A stretch of DNA of 64,000 nt from Isoetes taiwanensis (lineage: Eukaryota > Streptophyta > Lycopodiopsida > Isoetales > Isoetaceae). Under the pieces are notes generated by a model that made no database searches, had not been told where the DNA came from, and saw only the letters and a list, made by a program, of their open reading frames with translations. Of the stretch, positions 57,950 through 64,000 are shown piece by piece. The position numbers were made by a program, and so were the translations under genes. The stretch's first letter is position 1, and each line of letters begins with the position of its first letter. The DNA lies in assembly GCA_021234155.1 (NCBI GenBank), contig JAJEKV010000078.1, forward strand, positions 2,418,001 through 2,482,000, read 5' to 3'.

Positions 57950-58510
57950 TATCTTTGACATGGTATTATTGGAATAGATTTTTTGAGTAAGGTCACGTTC
58001 CAAAGCACGTGTGACAGAAACTTGCTCCTTCAAAGTTGGACATACATAAGCATCCTTAGCTATTTCTGACTTCCAGCGACCATGAGCTTTGAAAAGGTGA
58101 TCAGAGATGTCAAAATCTACAGTAGTACTGGCACTACCCCTCCTCATAAAATGAGCACCAAAGACAGAGAGGTCTTTTCCAATCGCAAGGAAGCAATGAT
58201 GGAGCCATGCACGCAGAGTAGAGTATAAAATAGGCTTCCTACGAAAAGAATGGTGGCCTTTAGAAACTATGACGCTTTTGAACAAAGGACTCCCAGTAGG
58301 ACCATCTAACGCTCTATAGCCAGCAAGCAGGATAACTAGAGCTATAGGACAACATGGTCCATTGCAGTGTGCGACTGAGTCAGTTTTAGAGGAACGGATG
58401 AAGAAACTAGCATGTGAGGAAGCAAAAGTAATCTGATGCCAATGAAGGTTGAGAAGCTATGTGCTACGAAGGAATCCAACAAAGGCAAGGACAATAACAC
58501 AGAAAAGAAG
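57950..58510 (-). pseudogene. Tyrosine recombinase catalytic domain fragment (Crypton/DIRS-like)
   Basis: One minus-strand frame reads VGFLRST-stop-LLNLHWHQI, FIRSSKTDS, then ALDGPTGSPLFKSVIVSKGH, KPILYSTLRAWLH, and FGAHFMRRGSAS, KAHGRWKSE, DAYV. These give the R, H-x-x-R, H-G-R-W and nearby Y of tyrosine recombinases from eukaryotic mobile elements. The usual glutamate after the first arginine is a TAG at 58,457-58,459. The N-terminal core-binding domain is missing, and the reading beyond about 57,950 is not family-like. Confidence 0.82.
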
Positions 58511-58524
58511 AGAGTAAATATCAC

Positions 58525-59443
58525 TTAGAGCACAAGAGTAAATTTGAGTTCCAACTCATAATTGGCTCACATGTCAATGGCCCAAACCTACTCCATGCAA
58601 ATGCCACTTCATAATACTGAAGGGAATAAAATCAACACAACCATTTCTTGCAATTTATTCTTACTACAAGATAGACATGAAATCAATAACACTCTAGAAA
58701 ATCCTACTGGCCACCAACATGAGTAATAATTAATAATTGTTTCAAATGTTTTGAAGCCACGTTTGGTCATATGGGCTCAAATGCTCTTCATTTCAAATGT
58801 TTTCAAGACACTTGGTCATATGGGCTCAAATGCACCTCATGGTGAACGTGTGATACCCCATATAGCAATGTCGGTTGCATTAATTGGTCTAGTAGTAGAG
58901 TTGCAGCAAACATGTTGGTTGCTGAGAGGTCAGCTCCAGATCCGGTTCTGGACCACCAAAGTAATGCATGACATATTTGACCCTTAGCCAAATTAGTTTC
59001 ATTTGTTTTTCATAATGTTGGAAATGCCAGAACAAATCTTGATCAATATGTTCTTGTTAATTTCACTTGGAGACACCCATTCTATCAGGTTTACTTTGGA
59101 ACTATGTTGAGCCAATGTCATATTACAATCAATGTCATATTACAATGTCAACTATATAGTATGTTTAAGATGATGAAGCTTGCAATTCCAATCAACTTGT
59201 ATGAGAACATAAGGAAAGACATACAAAACCGAATGCATTGTTTGTACATGATTTCGATCAACTTTCTGCTCTCTAGGTCAATGTACATGAAACTGGATTT
59301 CTTGAGAGTTTTAGCAAAAGTTCATTGTACAAAAACTTCAAAATTTAGGAAAAGTTTAGAAAAACATTGAATATTCAACTAACCATATACATTAGCTTCT
59401 GATATTCGACCAGTTAGAATCGATTAGCAGAAGAGTTGAAGGG
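58525..59443. other. Intergenic with a tandem duplication
   Basis: A unit of about 50 bp with TTGGTCATATGGGCTCAAAT is doubled at 58,740-58,838. No gene seen. Confidence 0.5.
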
Positions 59444-60316
59444 TCAGACGCCCTTGTAAAGAGCATCAGAGTTAAGCTCATTAGAGCTAACCTCGGCGAT
59501 GGCGCGGTGCCGGAAGAGGCGATGCGCCGAAGTAGCAGCCACCAAGAAGCTAGAAATGGTTGCCAGGGTACAGAACCCCACTCCAATTACATACACATTA
59601 CAAAAATGGTTGAAATATTGGCAGATTGGATTCCACATAACGTCCTCTGCCCCCTTCTTTGCTAAATAAGCTATTTCAACTCCCACTGACATTGCACTTA
59701 CTAGTAAGTATGCAATTGCCTGTGAATTAAGCATACTGATAAGTTATTTGCCATTGTTGTATCTTGTTTTGAGTGCGGTAAAATTCAATGCAATTTGATT
59801 GAAACAGTAAGAACAATTCGATTTCCGAAGCAGTAATTCTTACCTGATCTAATATGAACACAACCCATCTCAGTTTTGAGCTCTCATCCTTGCAGGGGCC
59901 TGCTCCTACAAGAGATAAAATGCTGAGGATTATTTGCAAGAATGTGTATCCTGAAACTGCTGCTACAGCACCAACATAGAACCTGAAACCAAAGGCCAAT
60001 TATGAGGGGAAAAAAAAATTCAAAAAAACCATTGAACAGCTCACTTGAGGGCATTGACAAGCTGATACTTAGCATATTTGTCAGCAAACACAATGCCAGG
60101 TTCGATGGAAGGGATAAAATTAGAAATGTCCACAACAGCGTGTTCTTTGTTAAGAATCATGAGCGCAAGAGCCACAACAGAAAGGGCCAGCATTAAAGCT
60201 CTTAAGATTGGCAAAGTGGAGCCGCACCTTTTGCATTTATGTGAAATGGGCACATTTCCTGGACTTGCAGAGGCCTGCTGCGCAGAATTTTCAGCCATGG
60301 CAAATTTCCTGTTCAA
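59444..60316 (-). CDS. CASP-like (CASPL/UPF0497) four-span membrane protein
   Basis: Three exons on the minus strand: 60,316-60,045, 59,982-59,844 and 59,719-59,444. Both introns are GT/AG and phases match, giving about 228 residues with no lesion. Start at 60,316, or at 60,298 (MAENS). Four hydrophobic spans: ILRALMLALSVVALALMIL, FYVGAVAAVSGYTFLQIIL, WVVFILDQAIAYLLVSAMSV and VYVIGVGFCTLATISSFLVA. It has the family marks: arginine in span 1, aspartate in span 3, and the W-x-x-I-C-x-x-F-x-x-F-C block (MWNPICQYFNHFC) in the last extracellular loop. CASP and CASPL proteins are plasma-membrane scaffolds for cell-wall domains; the family typically has 150-220 residues. This is the only apparently intact host gene here. 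Confidence 0.93.
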
Positions 60317-61689
60317 ACTGTGAAGAACAATTTTTCCTGTGCAGAAGTGCTCTATCAGAGGACTATATTAGTTCTGGATTTTAAAGGCCTTTGGCAGAAG
60401 GATCCTACTTTCGCCTTTGCACTGTAGGAATTCTTACCGGAAAAAAGTAGGGCCTACTTTTGCCTAACTCTTTAACTTCATTTCCCTAAGTTGCTTTTCG
60501 TTGCCAAATTTTTTGTCATTTTGAGCATTATTTATTGCATTTCATACTATAACGATAAGATCTGACAAAGCATCGAAGCTCTTCATAAATTCTTTAGACC
60601 TCTCTTGATTCCTTCTCCACTCTTGACTTTTTAGTTAATGTAGCAATTTTTACAAGCAGAAGGTCCTATTAAGAGGGAAATGTGAGAAAGTGAACACCTG
60701 AAATTACTCCCCTTAGGCAACAAGAATCTTTGCCCCTTTTTTGCGCCAAGAAGGTGGTGTTGTCTACTAATTAGTCGGACTTCTCGAAGCATTAAGCTAC
60801 ACATGATGGGTTCCCTATAACTGAATGACTGCCGGAACTCGTAACTGGATAATGCATATAGACTTTAGAGGGATGCTAGTTTTCTTGTTTTGTTTTCTTT
60901 TTTAGCACGCTTCCTTAACCGAGCTTCTACCCTTTCTTGAATCCTAGCCTATCTATATGTCACTACACATCAACCAAATCTGAAGTGGCATAATGAGATC
61001 TACATGCATCTAGTCTTTCCTGTTTCCCCAATCATACCTCCACTTAAAGAATTTCTTATTTCTTCTATTGCGTTTTCCATATACTTACGCTTTCAATTTT
61101 CTTATTTGAACTGCCCTTCCTTCCTGGCTGTGTTAAATCTCCAAATATTAGATTCCTCAAATTGTTTTCTTTGTCTTGATGATGCCAATGATGCCCAGTT
61201 CATTGTTGTAAAGTATTGCAGTGGTTGTTAGGCGTTTTGGTAGTAACTGATATTGCTCCAAATTACTGTGCAGCTGCACTTATTATAAGTATATGGACGT
61301 TTGTGGTTGCAAGATGAGCACAAGATGTAGCATTTGTGTCAATGATTTCCATGTTGAACAAACCTTAATCCAATTATGAAGAAATACCAATGATGTCCAT
61401 CTTATTTAATACATAAGATATTAGCCTCTCTTCCGTCTAACATCCTTACAGCTAAGGTATGCTATACTGATTCCACAAATCATTTGACTGGGTGACTGGC
61501 CATACATGTTTCTATGATTCCTCTCAGTCTTTAACGTGGCTAATGCTTACTCCATGCCAGGTCAATGTGTTGTCATATGATCTTATGTCCTAAGGCCAGG
61601 TATGTTTATGCGCCTTGTGAAAAATGAAATAAATGTATTACTTCTTTGCATTTGTGTGTGCAACAGCGATAGGTGTTGTACGTATGAAA

Positions 61690-61805
61690 TTATTTTTCTA
61701 GATGTATAAAATCCAAAAATACGTATTTTTGGGTAAAATATGTATTTTTGAGTAAAATACATATTTTTGAGTAAAATATGTATTTTTCGTATTTTATACC
61801 CTTGG
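61690..61805. repeat. Palindromic AT-rich tandem repeat
   Basis: AAAATACGTATTTTTGGGTA, then three units alternating ATGTATTTTTGAGTAAAAT and its complement-like form. Able to fold on itself. Confidence 0.8.
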
Positions 61806-62694
61806 TAAAAAAAAAAGTTTTGCGTAAGCAAAACCTTCGTTTAAACTACGCCAAACTTTTTTCGCCGTTTTAAAGCTTATTTTAAACTACGCTGAATCTC
61901 CTTCCCGACTTCGCGAAAGTCTTAAGTTTTAAACTCACGCGAAACGTTTTTTCAGCGTAAAATTCGCTTTTTATTTTCTTTGCTTAAAATTTGTTTTATA
62001 AGTTTAAACTACGCGAAAAAGTTTAAGTAAAGTTTAAATCAGGATTTTTTCTGTGAAATTTTCTTTATATATAACGAGGTAGTTTCTTTATTTTTCTTGT
62101 GAAAAAGGTAAACCACTGGCATCGCTCCACAACCTGTGTCCCTTTGCCTTTTTTTCATTTTTTCATAGTTTTTAAGCGTTGTTTTTTTATTGTAGGTCCG
62201 GGGTTCCTCCATAGTGAGGCCCTCTTTGTTGCCCCCTCCATTGAGGGGCGTGGCGATGGTGAGCGCCTCGCTCTATGGTCGAATCCGGCGATTTTTGTAG
62301 AAAAATAACGAAAAAAAAAAAAGAAAATAAAAATAATAGAACGTAAAACAATAAAAAATGAGGAAAAAAAATGAAATAAAAATAAAAGAAAAAAAAAATA
62401 AGAATGAGAAATTTGGTTGCCTACCCTTTTTATCGAAAACAATAGCAGTTAGGGTAGGGAGTTGATTAAGAGAGACTAGGTTTTAGAAGTTCGGAGTGAT
62501 CCTTGGCTGAGGCATTGACCCTCGCCGGCGTGCCACATTGAATTGTGCCATCTTTGAGGGTGGGTGTCGTTCGATGTCGTCGAGGATTGCTAGGGTCAAC
62601 CTCCCATTGAGGTGTATAGCCCTCTCCCGCCGCTTGTTGGCTTTGGTCACGCGGTGCTAAAAGGTGGGTGTTGTACTCTTATGGAAGGTTAGGA

Positions 62695-62788
62695 GAATAT
62701 TTAATGAGATATACCCTATTTACTGACGGTGTTGTTGACGAAAGTCCAACATTAATATAGGGAGTGGTGTATATTTCATTAAATATTC
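62695..62788. repeat. Inverted repeat, 20-bp arms
   Basis: Arms 62,695-62,714 and 62,769-62,788 (GAATATTTAATGAGATATAC and its complement) with one mismatch and a 54-base spacer. MITE-like stem or a decayed element end. Confidence 0.85.
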
Positions 62789-63198
62789 GTGACTTTGCTT
62801 GATGTGGTCTTATGCAATATGTTCAGTTGAGTGCCGCCAACCTCTATGAGGGAGTTTCCTAATGGAGTCAGTAGCTGGGTCATATCATAAGTTGAACTTG
62901 TTGAAGAGAATGAGAAAAATGCATTTCACATAACCGTGAACCGTGAATCACAAACTCGATAGATTAACCATAGAGTGCCTATAACTGGCCAACTTGAAAC
63001 TCGGTAGGGGTGCCTATAACCGTCAAGCTTGAAACTTAGTAGTTTATTAGAATCTTAATGAACTATTTCATGGCTTATTGACACTCACTAAAGTGGGTTT
63101 TTTTTTCCCCGGACTTTTTAGGTATTGTTGTTTGCTTTGCTTTCTGGGTTGGCAACTTGGCATATCGCTAGCTATACACAGTTTCTTCTAAAGCTGCT

Positions 63199-63999
63199 AT
63201 GAATCCACAAGAGTTAGACGGGCTTAGACTAGAAGCAGCAGAGCCTCACATGAGCCCTAAAGAAGGACCTAGGGTAGAAGCAGAGCCTCACATGAACCCA
63301 GAGGCCGAGTCCTCTACTAAGATGCAGAGGAAAAGATCAAGACCCCAACAGCCATGGTCCTCCTTAAGACCCGCTTTAATGAATTGGCTCTGTGGAGCGA
63401 ATATATGCCGCCACCCCATCCGAAAGTTAGAGTTGATTACTACAAATGCATTTAAGTATGGCTAGACTTCCACTCAAGTCTCATGAGAGATGCTGAGAGA
63501 GCTTTTGGGCCTCGAATGATAGACCTATAGAACCTGAAAAGATTGATTCTGAAAGGTATGCTTGGATAGATGGCAATGTTTCCGCATTAACCGGAAATAT
63601 GGTTCATGCGGTGGCAAATTTAACTAGTCCGCTTTGAGAGAGTCTTTAAAAGATAAGGTCTGTGGAATGGAACCACGCCTTGGACGAATCGAAAGCTTAG
63701 AAAGGAAACCCATCAACCCCCACTTAGTTAAGAAAGTGTTGGCACAGACTATTAGAGCCAAAGCGTCCCCGGTGAGATTGATAAAGAGTGGGAAGCAAGA
63801 AAAAGGGCGATGCCAAGACTATATGGTTTGCAATGGTGGATTCCTCTCAAATAATCAACAGGACCCGAATTGGTTCAGAACATATGGAACGGTCTTCAAA
63901 TGCAATATCTTGGGTTCTAGTTTTCTTAAAGACGAACCCTATTGTGTTAAATTTCAGAATGATGATGTGCGGTTAGGTACGCGGCCAGGCCCGATGTGA
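63199..63999 (+). CDS. Unassigned ORFs at the right edge
   Basis: The first ORF (63,199-63,465) has an internal repeat of EAEPHMNP-type phrases and a basic patch KMQRKRSRPQQP. A second (63,634 onward) is open to the window edge and reads ESLERKPINPHLVKKVLAQT. This may be gag-like or another mobile-element protein; no motif decides it. Extends beyond the window. Confidence 0.25.
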
Positions 64000-64000
64000 T

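Larger units (their letters stand above)
60317..63180. other. Intergenic AT-rich region
   Basis: No gene supported. Contains the repeats listed at 61,690 and 62,695, poly-purine A-rich sequence at 62,305-62,400, and a possible TATA-like TTTAAAATC at about 60,379-60,388 on the minus strand upstream of the CASP-like gene. Confidence 0.4.

Noticed and set aside
1-64000. tRNA and rRNA genes
   Set aside because: No cloverleaf with A and B boxes and no rRNA-like conserved stretch was noticed by eye. A tRNAscan run would settle it.

Overview
This window reads as nuclear DNA of a land plant with a large, transposon-crowded genome. It has plant gene families (a CASP-like membrane protein, fragments of an ABCC transporter, a receptor-like kinase and a plant-type lipase), GT/AG introns, L1-type LINEs with APE endonuclease and reverse transcriptase, and a CACTA transposon. 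The mix of mobile-element proteins would suit a seed-free plant such as a fern or lycophyte, but that is an inference. Nothing in the window looks bacterial.

Bases 1-34,743 are a nested stack of insertions. A plus-strand LINE (LINE-A) runs from near base 1 to a poly-A tail at 34,723-34,743. It is split by a 9.9-kb CACTA element (2,993-12,870, ATG target duplication). It is split again by a minus-strand LINE (LINE-B, 13,374-32,806, 13-bp target duplication). LINE-B is itself split by a 13-kb element with terminal inverted repeats (element C, about 15,539-28,587). Element C is not a class I recognise. It carries a divergent histone H3-fold gene, several decayed ORFs, and clusters of hairpin-forming repeats between the ORFs.

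Bases 34.8-42.3 kb hold three broken host genes, all on the plus strand: a lipase, an ABCC transporter and a receptor-like kinase. Each has nonsense or splice lesions.

Bases 42.3-53.2 kb are the most unusual part. A minus-strand gene for a DUF7869-like, transposase-like protein (43.1-46.1 kb) diverges from a plus-strand spliced gene (47.7-52.9 kb). The second protein combines a ParB/sulfiredoxin-like domain, a lysine-rich linker and a region resembling an inactive beta-class DNA methyltransferase. The perfect palindrome AAATGGCGCCATTT and its variants recur around and inside this pair, including in both introns and in long hairpins. This may be a two-gene mobile element or a self-recognising DNA-binding system. 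Element C shares a short protein family and a dispersed repeat with this region.

From 53.2 to 55.5 kb lies a degenerate LINE of another clade. A tyrosine-recombinase fragment is at about 58.0-58.5 kb on the minus strand. The only gene that looks intact is a three-exon CASP-like gene at 59.4-60.3 kb on the minus strand. The rest, to 64 kb, is AT-rich intergenic sequence with small repeats and unassigned ORFs.
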